Positions 25,013 through 33,474 of a stretch of DNA of 64,000 nucleotides are shown here, in pieces. The position numbers and the translations under genes were made by a program. How positions within the stretch are numbered: the stretch's first letter is position 1; each line of letters starts with the position of its first letter. The notes under the pieces were generated by a model, which saw only the letters and a list, made by a program, of their open reading frames with translations, was not told where the DNA came from and did no database searches. Origin of the DNA: an uncultured Bacteroidota bacterium (GTDB lineage: Bacteria > Bacteroidota > Bacteroidia > Flavobacteriales > Flavobacteriaceae); contig CAJWHM010000002.1 in the NCBI GenBank assembly GCA_913041125.1, forward strand, positions 1 to 64,000. Direction: 5' to 3'.

Positions 25013-26482
25013 ATGAAAATAAAATACTTTCTTAAATTTTTTGTGTTGAGCCTATTTACAGGAGCAATACTAAAGTGTACTTCAGTTGAATCCCCGCTAA
25101 AGCCTGTGGGTCCAATTCCCAATACTCATCAATCTGCTTGGCAAGAATTGGAGTATTACGCTTTTATTCATTTTAATATGAATACGTTTACTAATAAAGA
25201 ATGGGGTTATGGAGATGAAAAGCCAAATCAATTCAATCCTACAGCGCTCGATACAAGACAATGGGCAAGAGTAGCTAAAGAGGCCGGAATGAAAGGGATC
25301 ATCATTACTGCAAAACATCATGATGGATTTTGTTTGTGGCCCAGTAAGTATACAGAACATTCAATAAAAAATTCACCCTGGAGAGCAGGTCAAGGAGATT
25401 TGATCCGTGAATTGTCTGATGCTTGTAAAGAATTTGGACTGAAGTTTGGAGTTTACCTCTCCCCTTGGGATCGAAATCATCCTGATTACGGTAAGCCGGA
25501 ATACATTACTTATTTTAGAAATCAACTACGAGAATTATTGACGGACTATGGAGAAGTCTTTGAAGTATGGTTTGACGGAGCTAATGGAGGTGATGGTTAT
25601 TATGGGGGTGCTAATGAGGAGCGTAGAGTTGATAAAAAAACATATTATGATTGGCCCAAGACAATTGAACTTGTGCGAAGTCTGCAGCCGCAAGCCATTA
25701 TTTTTAGTGATGCTGGTCCTGATATCCGTTGGGTAGGTAATGAAAAAGGGTATGCTAATGAGACGACTTGGTCACCGATATATCGAGACAGTGTATATAC
25801 TGGAATGCCTGATTTTCAGCGTTTTGCTGCTGGACAAGAAAACGGAACACATTGGGTGCCCACAGAAACCGATGTTTCTATTCGCCCAGGGTGGTATTAT
25901 CACCCAGAACAGGACGAACAAGTAAAATCGCTTTCAAAACTTGTTGATATTTATTATAATTCTGTAGGACTAAATAGTTCATTATTACTCAATTTACCTG
26001 TAGATACTCGAGGCTTAGTTCATGAAAATGAAGTTGCAAATCTCAACGCTTTGGCTGCCTTTTTAAAAAAGGCTTTCAATGTAAATCTTGCTCAAGGTCA
26101 AAAGTTAAAAACCAGTTCTAAAACAAAAGGCTATCAAGCTGAGTCTTTAATTGATAAAGACCTAAAGAGTTATTGGGTTTCTCAATCAAATGATTTAAAG
26201 CCAACAATTGAACTCTTACTTGAAGCCCCTGTCAAGGCCAATACCTTTATGATTCAAGAATACCTCCCCATGGGGCAGCGGATTAAGTCTTTTACGTTAG
26301 AAATTTTAAGAGAGAGGAGTTGGGTAAAAGTATATGAAGGAACCACCATAGGTAATAAGCGATTAGTGCGTTTTGATACTCAAACTATTAATGGTATTCG
26401 CTTTACAGTAAATGAAACTAAAGCACAAGTTGTTTTGTCAAATTTAGGATTATTTAAAGCCCCTGAATTAAATGAAGAATAG
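25013..26482 (+). CDS. GH29 alpha-L-fucosidase with C-terminal carbohydrate-binding-like domain, lipoprotein
   Basis: 489 residues. A Cys22 lipobox (AILKC) gives a surface or periplasmic anchor. GH29 barrel blocks: AFIHFNMNTFTNKEWGYGDE, IIITAKHHDGFCLWPSKYTE and FEVWFDGANGG with Asp188 as the expected nucleophile. Residues ~370-489 look like an F5/8 type C (discoidin) module (ESLIDKDLKSYWVSQSNDLK), common in GH29 subfamily B enzymes. It differs clearly from the first GH29 protein in sequence, so the pair probably hits two linkages. Its end overlaps the next gene by 11 bases. Confidence 0.92.
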   Translation: MKIKYFLKFFVLSLFTGAILKCTSVESPLKPVGPIPNTHQSAWQELEYYAFIHFNMNTFTNKEWGYGDEKPNQFNPTALDTRQWARVAKEAGMKGIIITAKHHDGFCLWPSKYTEHSIKNSPWRAGQGDLIRELSDACKEFGLKFGVYLSPWDRNHPDYGKPEYITYFRNQLRELLTDYGEVFEVWFDGANGGDGYYGGANEERRVDKKTYYDWPKTIELVRSLQPQAIIFSDAGPDIRWVGNEKGYANETTWSPIYRDSVYTGMPDFQRFAAGQENGTHWVPTETDVSIRPGWYYHPEQDEQVKSLSKLVDIYYNSVGLNSSLLLNLPVDTRGLVHENEVANLNALAAFLKKAFNVNLAQGQKLKTSSKTKGYQAESLIDKDLKSYWVSQSNDLKPTIELLLEAPVKANTFMIQEYLPMGQRIKSFTLEILRERSWVKVYEGTTIGNKRLVRFDTQTINGIRFTVNETKAQVVLSNLGLFKAPELNEE

Positions 26483-28019
26483 TGCTGAATTTTATTTTGG
26501 TTTAGTTCTAATTGTCTTCTTTTTGGGTTGTCAGTCACCAAAAGTAGGGAAACCTCCAAATATTGTTTTATTTGTCGTAGATGATATGGGCTGGCAGGAT
26601 ACTTCAGTTCCTTTTTGGAATCAGCGTACTGCTTTTAATTCAATTTATAAAACACCAAATATGGAACGTTTGGCCATAAAAGGAGTCAAATTTACCAATG
26701 CCTACGCTACACCTGTTTGTTCTCCTACGCGAGTGAGTTTAATGACTGGCATGAATGCAGCCCGTCACCGAGTAACAAATTGGACATTAAGACCAGATCA
26801 GAAGCAACCCATGGAACTCAATCACCCAACTTTAAACTTTCCAGATTGGAATTACAATGGAATTGGACTTGATCCCTCTACGCCCAATACAGCTTACGCC
26901 AGAACCTTAGCACAGCTCTTGTCAAAGGAAGGATATTATACTATACACGCGGGAAAAGCTCATTTTGGGGCAATTGGCTATCCCTCATCTAATCCGTTAA
27001 ATTTAGGATTCACAATAAATATTGCAGGTCATGCTGCCGGTGCTCCTGGGAGTTATTTAGGGAAAGAGAATTATGGAAATGGAAAAAAAGATAGAGAAAT
27101 TTGGGCTGTTCCAGGTCTAGAAAAATATCACGGTAAAGATCTCTTTTTGACAGAAGCCCTTACAAAAGAAGTTATTAATGCTCTTGATACTCCCGTTAAG
27201 ATAAAACAACCGTTTTTTTTATATTTTGCTTTATATGGAATTCATACCCCTTTAATGGCAAATGAAAGGTTTATTAGCCCCTATAGAGAAATGGGTTTAG
27301 AAGAGCCCGAGGCACGTTATGCATCAATGATTGAAAGCATGGATGAAGCTTTAGGCAAGGTGCTTGATTATCTTAAAGCCAATCAACTTGAGGAGGATAC
27401 AGTTGTCTTGTTTATATCCGATAATGGAGGTTTGAGTGCCGTTGCACGGGGGGGTGAAAAACACACCCATAACTACCCTTTAAAGAGTGGTAAAGGATCA
27501 ATTTATGAAGGTGGTATTCGAGTGCCCATGTTGGCATACTGGCCTAACAAAATACTACCAAATTCAGTCAATACTACACCTCTAATTATTGAAGATTTTT
27601 TCCCCTCTTTATTGGAAATGGCACAGATTGAAGAAGCTGAATTTCCACAGATAATAGATGGGGAGAGTTTTGTTCCCTTACTATTAAATGAGGGTCTAGA
27701 AGCAGCTCCTCGACCTTTATTTTGGCACTACCCAAATGAATGGGGACCAGAAGGGCCAGGTATTGGCAGTTATAGCGCAGTTCGTTTGGGAGATTGGAAA
27801 TTAATTTATTTCCATGAGCATTTGAGTTTGGAGCTGTATAATCTAAAAGATGATCTCCAAGAATCGAATAATTTATTGGATTCTAATCGTAAAAAAGCAC
27901 TGGAACTCTCAAAGATTTTAACTATGCATTTACAATCAGTAGAGGCTCAAATGCCAACCGAAAAAATCATGGGAGACGTAGTTCCATGGCCAAATAATCT
28001 ATTAGATAGTAAAGAATGA
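26472..28019 (+). CDS. S1-family sulfatase lipoprotein, second copy
   Basis: 515 residues. Lipobox FFLGC (Cys20). Metal Asp pair in IVLFVVDDMGWQDTSVPF. Formylglycine site C83-S-P-T-R87 in ATPVCSPTRVSLMTGMNAAR. Further blocks HAGKAHFGA, LFISDNGGLSAVARGGEK and GSIYEGGIRVPMLAYWP. It differs from the 23523 sulfatase in its CSPTR core and insertions, so it likely belongs to another S1 subfamily and removes sulfate from a different position. Overlaps the preceding GH29 gene and is coupled (ATGA) to the small membrane protein after it. Confidence 0.93.
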   Translation: MKNSAEFYFGLVLIVFFLGCQSPKVGKPPNIVLFVVDDMGWQDTSVPFWNQRTAFNSIYKTPNMERLAIKGVKFTNAYATPVCSPTRVSLMTGMNAARHRVTNWTLRPDQKQPMELNHPTLNFPDWNYNGIGLDPSTPNTAYARTLAQLLSKEGYYTIHAGKAHFGAIGYPSSNPLNLGFTINIAGHAAGAPGSYLGKENYGNGKKDREIWAVPGLEKYHGKDLFLTEALTKEVINALDTPVKIKQPFFLYFALYGIHTPLMANERFISPYREMGLEEPEARYASMIESMDEALGKVLDYLKANQLEEDTVVLFISDNGGLSAVARGGEKHTHNYPLKSGKGSIYEGGIRVPMLAYWPNKILPNSVNTTPLIIEDFFPSLLEMAQIEEAEFPQIIDGESFVPLLLNEGLEAAPRPLFWHYPNEWGPEGPGIGSYSAVRLGDWKLIYFHEHLSLELYNLKDDLQESNNLLDSNRKKALELSKILTMHLQSVEAQMPTEKIMGDVVPWPNNLLDSKE

Positions 28020-28246
28020 ATTCCTTATTAAAATCAAAATTTGTTACTCCTTTAATATTTGTTTTAATTCTTGGTTTTGCACCTTTTACTCCAGAACCTC
28101 ATTTGTTTGGAAAAATCCGTTGGGTTATAGGAGGAGGTTTAGGTATGGCTGCCTTAGATATTTTTGATCTCGTTCTTCACTCAGCGCCATGGATTTGGCT
28201 GTTCTATACTTTTGCAAATAGCCTTATGGCTTCCAAAAAAAAATAG
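28016..28246 (+). CDS. Small two-helix membrane protein
   Basis: 76 residues with two hydrophobic helices, FVTPLIFVLILGFAPF and WIWLFYTFANSLM. The middle reads PEPHLFGKIRWVIGGGLGM, then DIFDLVLHSAPW. I recall similar 70-80-residue proteins in flavobacteria, sometimes labelled RND transporter without support. Translationally coupled (ATGA) to the sulfatase, so it is the last or second-last gene of the run. Function unknown. Confidence 0.7.
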   Translation: MNSLLKSKFVTPLIFVLILGFAPFTPEPHLFGKIRWVIGGGLGMAALDIFDLVLHSAPWIWLFYTFANSLMASKKK

Positions 28247-28272
28247 TAAATTAGATAATTAAACTAATAATT

Positions 28273-28464
28273 ATGGCTACTTACGAATGTGCAAAATGCG
28301 AAATGGCAGTTAATGCAAGTTGTGCAAAATGTAACCAACCCCTTGAAAACGATCATTTATCCCTAGATGATGGTACTGTGGTTCAAATTTCAATTTGCAG
28401 AAGCTGCGAAGGTAAAATCAAGTCTCCTCAGTGTTGTGGTGCTGACATGAGTTGCACAGTGTAA
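28273..28464 (+). CDS. Small zinc-ribbon-like cysteine protein
   Basis: 63 residues with ten Cys in CxxC pairs: YECAKCEM, ASCAKCNQ, SICRSCEG and PQCCGADMSC. These would hold one or two zinc ions. Cytoplasmic by composition. I recognise it as a kind of short conserved protein in Bacteroidota but know no function. It lies 26 bp after the small membrane protein and is convergent with the SCP2 gene. Its link to the sulfatase run is uncertain. Confidence 0.75.
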   Translation: MATYECAKCEMAVNASCAKCNQPLENDHLSLDDGTVVQISICRSCEGKIKSPQCCGADMSCTV

Positions 28465-28485
28465 AGGTGTTTTTAGAGAAGTTTT

Positions 28486-28782
28486 TTAACCCATTAAGGA
28501 TTGGACTTTCATTGCCAATCCCATATCTCCTTTTATTTTTATTTGACCACCCATAACAGCCATCATTGGATTTATATCACCGTCTCTAAGTTTTTCTAGA
28601 ACTTCAGCTGTCAAACTTATTGTGCAATCTGCTTCTTCATCTGAGGCTTTTACTGTATTATTTTCTGATGTGCCGTCAATGATTATTCCTACTCCATCAA
28701 CTTCAAACTTTAATTTTCCTCCAATTGGCTCTGATGTTGATGCTCTTTTTTCAAATTGAGATATCATATTTTCTAAACTCAT
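28486..28782 (-). CDS. SCP2 sterol-binding-domain protein
   Basis: 98 residues, a stand-alone SCP2 domain: helix MISQFEKRASTS, strand KLKFEVDGVGIIIDG, then ADCTISLTAEVLEKLRDGDINPMMAVMGGQIKIKGDMGLAMKVQSL. SCP2 domains bind fatty acids or acyl-CoA. It is divergent to the fadN-like gene and shares the control region carrying the 12-bp inverted repeat, so it probably belongs to the same fatty-acid regulon. Confidence 0.88.
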   Translation of the reverse strand: MSLENMISQFEKRASTSEPIGGKLKFEVDGVGIIIDGTSENNTVKASDEEADCTISLTAEVLEKLRDGDINPMMAVMGGQIKIKGDMGLAMKVQSLMG

Positions 28783-28809
28783 GATTCTGTTTTATGTAAA
28801 AGTAAAAAT

Positions 28810-28834
28810 AAAAAATGACACAGTGTCATTTTTT
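28810..28834. promoter_or_regulatory. Operator candidate of the beta-oxidation locus
   Basis: Perfect inverted repeat with 12-bp arms around one base: AAAAAATGACAC / GTGTCATTTTTT; core ATGACACAGTGTCAT at 28815-28829. It sits between the divergent SCP2 gene and the fadN-like operon, whose last gene encodes a TetR regulator, so it is the natural binding site for that regulator. It is too close to both starts to be an ordinary terminator of a gene. Confidence 0.75.
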
Positions 28835-28864
28835 TTATTAGATTAGATAAGAAAAATATTTAGC

Positions 28865-31255
28865 ATGAATTATCGTCTAAAAAAAGTAGCAGTCCTTGGT
28901 TCAGGAGTAATGGGCTCTGGTATTGCTTGTCATTTAGCAAATGTCGGAATGGAAGTCCTTATGTTGGATATTGTACCCAAGGACGCAAAAAAAGATAAAA
29001 ATTCTCGTAATTTTTTAGTAAACAATTCATTACAAAACGCTATAAAATCAAAGCCATCTCCATTGTATTCTAAAAGTTTCATGAACAGAATTAAAACAGG
29101 AAACTTTGATGATGATTTTGAAAAGATTAAAGATGCAGACTGGATTATAGAGGTAGTCATAGAAAAACTTGATGTAAAAAGACAAATATTTGAGAAGGTA
29201 GATAAATATAGAAAAGAGGGAAGTTTAATAAGTTCTAATACATCAAGTATCCCAATTAAACTTTTATCTCAAGGACGTTCAGAATTATTCAAATCACATT
29301 TTTGTGGCACCCACTTTTTTAATCCAGCCAGATATTTAAGACTACTAGAAATCATACCAACAGATAAAACTAATCCTGAGGTTACAAATTTTTTTATGGA
29401 ATTTGGTAAAGTAATACTTGGAAAACAAACAGTTTTATGTAAGGATACTCCAGCATTTATAGGCAATCGTATTGGTGTCATGTCAGGGACAGAAATTACC
29501 TTATTAACAGAGAAATATGATTTTAGAATTGAAGAGGTAGATCTTCTCACTGGTTCTCTTATTGGAAGACCTAATACTGCTAGTTTCAGATTACAAGATT
29601 TAGTGGGTCTAGACACTGGAGACAATGTTAGCAGATTTGTAATGGATAATGTAAAAGGTGATGATTATATAGACTCTTTGAAAGAAAAATCTGAACCTAA
29701 ATTCATGCGCTTTTTGCTAAATAATAAGTTTTTAGGTAATAAAACTGGGAAAGGTTTTTACGAAAAAACGAAAGAAAAAGATAAAAATGGAAAGACAATA
29801 ATTAATGCATTGAATTTAAAAACTTTAAAGTATGAACCTGCAATTCGCCCTAAAATAAATTTAGTTAAAATGGCAAAAGGGATGGGATTGATGAAAAAAA
29901 GAATACAATTTTTAGTTGAGGGTGATTCTAAGGAGCACAATTTTTTCAGGGATTATTTTGGAAGTTTATTAAATTATTCTGCCCATAGAGTACCAGAGAT
30001 TACCGATCAATTTTATCCTATAGATGATGCTATGAGAACCGGATATGTTTGGGATTTTGGTCCATTTGAATATTGGGATTTAATAGGTTTTGATAGAGGT
30101 ATAGAACTAATAAAAAATAAAGGTGGAGATGTTCCCGAATGGATTACTGAAATGTCTGCTTTAGGATTTGAGTCATTTTATAAATTCGAAAATGGATCTA
30201 AAAAATATTTTAATATTCAAACAAAAAAATATGAAATTTTACCTGGATCTAAGTCGGTTATTATTTTAGATAGTTATCGTGACCAATCACCAGTTCTAAA
30301 GAATAGTGAGTGTTGTGTTCATGACATTGGGGATGGTGTTCTTTGTTTAGAGTTTACAAGTAAAAGTAATTCAATTGGTGAGGGAATAGGCAAGGGTCTA
30401 AATGAAATCATTCAACTTGCTGAAGATGGAAATTGGAAAGGCTTGGTAATAGGTAATAATGCAAAGCAATTTTCAGTTGGAGCAAATCTCATGAATATTG
30501 GAATGCTTGCAATGCAGAAACAGTTTGACGTTTTAGAGCGCTTTGTAGATGATTTTCAAAGTATAAATATGAGAATCCGAACCTCAAAAATTCCAGTTGT
30601 TGTGGCTACTCAAGGGTATGTTTTTGGTGGAGGATGTGAAATTTCAATGCATTGTGACGCAGGAATTTATGCAGCTGAATCATATATAGGTCTAGTTGAG
30701 GTTGGAGTAGGCTTACTTCCAGGAGGGGGAGGTACAAAAGAATTTGCCTTAAGAGCTTCAGATGACTTTTTTGAAGGTGATGTACAGCATCCAACTTTGA
30801 TAAATTATTTCAAATCAATTGCAACTGCTGCTGTTTCAACCTCAGCTTATGAAGCCTATAATTTAGGTTATTTAAAAAAGGATCGTGATTTTATTTGTGT
30901 CAACACACCCATGAACATAGGTATGGCAAAAGATAAAGTATTGGAATTATCAAAAAATTATATACCTAAATCTTTTAGAAATGATATTCAAGTTTTAGGA
31001 AGGGCAGGTATTAGCGTTTTGTATTCAGCTATAAATGAATTTCGTCTTGGACAGTATATGTCAGATTACGATGTTGAAATTGCAAGAAAAATTGCAAGTG
31101 TGATTTGTGGTGGAGACTTAACCGGATCGCAGAAGGTTAGTGAGAAATACTTACTTGATATTGAAAGAGAGGGTTTCATGAGTCTTCTCGGAAACCAAAA
31201 AACACTTGATAGAATACAATATTTATTGATGAATAATAAACCCTTAAGAAACTAA
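28865..31255 (+). CDS. fadN: 3-hydroxyacyl-CoA dehydrogenase / enoyl-CoA hydratase fusion (FadN-type)
   Basis: 796 residues. N-terminal NAD-binding domain with VLGSGVMGSGIACHLA (10-25), then the 3-hydroxyacyl-CoA dehydrogenase C-domains (FCGTHFFNPARYLRLLEIIP, CKDTPAFIGNRIG). The C-terminal third (~480-720) is an enoyl-CoA hydratase/isomerase domain (KIPVVVATQGYVFGGGCEIS, GLVEVGVGLLPGGGGTKEFA). The dehydrogenase-first order and length match FadN of Bacillus rather than FadB. Catalyses hydration and oxidation in fatty-acid beta-oxidation. Followed after 3 bp by the thiolase; controlled by the inverted repeat upstream. Confidence 0.92.
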   Translation: MNYRLKKVAVLGSGVMGSGIACHLANVGMEVLMLDIVPKDAKKDKNSRNFLVNNSLQNAIKSKPSPLYSKSFMNRIKTGNFDDDFEKIKDADWIIEVVIEKLDVKRQIFEKVDKYRKEGSLISSNTSSIPIKLLSQGRSELFKSHFCGTHFFNPARYLRLLEIIPTDKTNPEVTNFFMEFGKVILGKQTVLCKDTPAFIGNRIGVMSGTEITLLTEKYDFRIEEVDLLTGSLIGRPNTASFRLQDLVGLDTGDNVSRFVMDNVKGDDYIDSLKEKSEPKFMRFLLNNKFLGNKTGKGFYEKTKEKDKNGKTIINALNLKTLKYEPAIRPKINLVKMAKGMGLMKKRIQFLVEGDSKEHNFFRDYFGSLLNYSAHRVPEITDQFYPIDDAMRTGYVWDFGPFEYWDLIGFDRGIELIKNKGGDVPEWITEMSALGFESFYKFENGSKKYFNIQTKKYEILPGSKSVIILDSYRDQSPVLKNSECCVHDIGDGVLCLEFTSKSNSIGEGIGKGLNEIIQLAEDGNWKGLVIGNNAKQFSVGANLMNIGMLAMQKQFDVLERFVDDFQSINMRIRTSKIPVVVATQGYVFGGGCEISMHCDAGIYAAESYIGLVEVGVGLLPGGGGTKEFALRASDDFFEGDVQHPTLINYFKSIATAAVSTSAYEAYNLGYLKKDRDFICVNTPMNIGMAKDKVLELSKNYIPKSFRNDIQVLGRAGISVLYSAINEFRLGQYMSDYDVEIARKIASVICGGDLTGSQKVSEKYLLDIEREGFMSLLGNQKTLDRIQYLLMNNKPLRN

Positions 31256-31258
31256 TTT

Positions 31259-32428
31259 ATGGAGGCATACATAATAAAAGGTTATAGAACAGCAGTTGGT
31301 AAAGCAAAAAAAGGAGGCTTCAGAAATTATCGCTCCGATGATTTAGCAGTCCATGTAATCAAATATTTAATGAAAAATGTTCCTGAGATAAATTCTGATC
31401 AAGTAGATGACGTAATAGTCGGTTGCGCTAATCCTGAGGGAGAACAGGGTCTTCAAATAGGACGTTTAATATCAGCAAGAGCATTAGGAAATCAAGTAGC
31501 TGGTATAACTATTAATAGATATTGCGCCTCTGGATTAGAAGCAATAGCCCAAGCAGTTAGTAAAATTAAGGCTGGCTTTGGAAATATTTATATAGCTGGA
31601 GGAACAGAAAGCATGAGTGCAATACCTATGACAGGATATAAATTAGCACCTAGTTATCAGGCAAATATTGAAAACATAAATTATCATGTAAGCATGGGGC
31701 ATACAGCTGAGGCAGTAGCTAAAAAATTTAATATAAGTAGAGATGCAGCTGATGAATTTTCATTTAATTCTCATCTTAAAGCTTCTTCAGCCATCGATTC
31801 AGGAGCATTTAAAGAACAAATTGTCCCTGTTTCTATTGAAGAAGTATATGTTGAGAATGATAAACGAAAAACAAAAACTCATGTAGTAGATACAGACGAA
31901 GGAGTTCGTCGAGATACCTCAGTAGAAGGATTATCAAAATTAAGAGCTGTTTTTAAAAAAGGAGGTGTTGTAACTGCGGGAAATGCTTCTCAAACCTCTG
32001 ATGGTGCAGCGTTTACATTAATTGTAAGTGAATCTATTGTTAAAGAATTAAAACTTGAGCCCATAGCAAGACTTGTATCTTGTGCTGTTGGTGGTGTTGA
32101 CCCTCTATATATGGGTATTGGACCTTGTGTAGCTATACCAAAAGCTCTAAAACAAGCTGGATTAGATTTATCTGAAATAGAACAAACTGAATTAAATGAA
32201 GCATTTGCAGTGCAAGCTTTAGCTGTTATTCAAGAAGCAAAGCTTGATCCAGAGACTGTTAACATAAATGGCGGAGCTATTGCTTTAGGTCATCCTTTAG
32301 GTTGTACTGGAGCAAAATTGTCAATCCAATTAATTGAGGAGATGAAAAAAAGGAAGCAACGTTATGGAATGGTAACTGCTTGTGTAGGAGGAGGACAAGG
32401 GATTGCAGGAATTTTTGAACGTCTTTAA
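31259..32428 (+). CDS. fadA: Acetyl-CoA C-acyltransferase (3-ketoacyl-CoA thiolase)
   Basis: 389 residues, full length for a thiolase. Nucleophile Cys89 in INRYCASGLEAIAQAV, His in INGGAIALGHPLGCTGAK and second Cys in MVTACVGGGQGIAG. Ends beta-oxidation by thiolytic release of acetyl-CoA. It starts 3 bp after fadN and is followed after 1 bp by the TetR gene, so the three are one operon. No acyl-CoA dehydrogenase gene lies next to them in the window. Confidence 0.93.
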   Translation: MEAYIIKGYRTAVGKAKKGGFRNYRSDDLAVHVIKYLMKNVPEINSDQVDDVIVGCANPEGEQGLQIGRLISARALGNQVAGITINRYCASGLEAIAQAVSKIKAGFGNIYIAGGTESMSAIPMTGYKLAPSYQANIENINYHVSMGHTAEAVAKKFNISRDAADEFSFNSHLKASSAIDSGAFKEQIVPVSIEEVYVENDKRKTKTHVVDTDEGVRRDTSVEGLSKLRAVFKKGGVVTAGNASQTSDGAAFTLIVSESIVKELKLEPIARLVSCAVGGVDPLYMGIGPCVAIPKALKQAGLDLSEIEQTELNEAFAVQALAVIQEAKLDPETVNINGGAIALGHPLGCTGAKLSIQLIEEMKKRKQRYGMVTACVGGGQGIAGIFERL

Positions 32429-32429
32429 A

Positions 32430-33035
32430 ATGAGTGGTATAGCACCAATTTTAGGTAAACGTGCTTCACAAAAAAAAGAAGTAAGAAAAAGACTAATGAA
32501 TGAAGGTTTAGCTTTGTTTTCTTCTCATGGGCTTGAAAAAACTACTGTAGCAGATATCGTTGAAAATACTAAAATCGCGAGAGGTACTTTTTATAATTAT
32601 TTTGCAGACACACAAACCTTGTTTGATGCTTTAATTGATGAACTTAATCAAAGTGTGAAGACTGTTATCCAGAAAAATAGAAGAGAGAGCAAAAATATTT
32701 ATGATTATTTGTATGGAGCTTTTAAAAGCTATTTTGACTTAATTGGAACCTCTGAAATGATTCAATTTCATATATTAAACCAAGCACAAATACGTCAAAG
32801 TTCATATCAAAGTGATATTATTAAAACAATTGTAAAAAATTTGAATCGTGATCTAAAATCTGATTTTAAGATTAAGGCTTTTAGTGAGAAATATGAATTT
32901 TTACTTTTAAGTTTTATGTTAGTTGGCACACCTCCTGAATTATTTTTAGCAACTCATACTTCTGATATTAATTTGTCGAGTGATCAGCTCGCTACTTTTT
33001 TAGCGAAGCTTTTTCATAAAGTTTTAATGGAGTAA
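32430..33035 (+). CDS. TetR/AcrR-family regulator of the fad operon
   Basis: 201 residues from the ATG at 32430; a TTG at 32403 inside the thiolase gene is in frame but unlikely. N-terminal HTH: GLEKTTVADIVENT then KIARGTFYNYFAD, the TetR signature. The C-terminal ligand domain is helical. Last gene of the fadN-fadA operon, so it is probably autoregulated; acyl-CoA is the expected ligand by analogy with other TetR-type fatty-acid regulators. Likely target: the inverted repeat at 28810-28834. Confidence 0.9.
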   Translation: MSGIAPILGKRASQKKEVRKRLMNEGLALFSSHGLEKTTVADIVENTKIARGTFYNYFADTQTLFDALIDELNQSVKTVIQKNRRESKNIYDYLYGAFKSYFDLIGTSEMIQFHILNQAQIRQSSYQSDIIKTIVKNLNRDLKSDFKIKAFSEKYEFLLLSFMLVGTPPELFLATHTSDINLSSDQLATFLAKLFHKVLME

Positions 33036-33040
33036 ACTAA

Positions 33041-33472
33041 TTAAACTTTTTTTACTACATAGGTTACTATACCCCAGATAATAAGTTCGTTTTCCTCCGT
33101 TACTTTTATTGACTGATATTTTGGATTTTCGGGAATTAAAAAGACACCATCTTCAACCACTTTTAATCGCTTTACCGTAAATTCTCCATCTATACAACAG
33201 ACAGCAATTTTACCATTCTTAGGTTCCATGCTCCGATCAATAACCAATAGGTCACCGTCATCCAGTCCTGCTCCCTGCATAGACTCACCTGAGACTCGTG
33301 CATAAAATGTAGCTTCCTCATTACGTACAACTTCTTGATCGATACTTATTCGAAGTTCTTTAAAATCATCAGCTGGAGAAGGAAAGCCTGCAGAGATTTT
33401 TTCTTGAGCCAAATACAATGATTTTTGTTGGTTCTGGTCAGGATGAAAAAAAGTTAGCTTTTGTGTCTCCAT
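33041..33472 (-). CDS. umuD: UmuD-like S24 peptidase
   Basis: 143 residues. Self-cleavage site A28-G29 in KISAGFPSPADDF; catalytic Ser64 in VSGESMQGAGLDDGD and Lys101 in GEFTVKRLK. Full length. After RecA-stimulated cleavage UmuD' binds UmuC to form DNA polymerase V. It lies 2 bp after umuC in transcription order (umuC first), the reverse of the E. coli umuDC order. Confidence 0.93.
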   Translation of the reverse strand: METQKLTFFHPDQNQQKSLYLAQEKISAGFPSPADDFKELRISIDQEVVRNEEATFYARVSGESMQGAGLDDGDLLVIDRSMEPKNGKIAVCCIDGEFTVKRLKVVEDGVFLIPENPKYQSIKVTEENELIIWGIVTYVVKKV

Positions 33473-33474
33473 AT

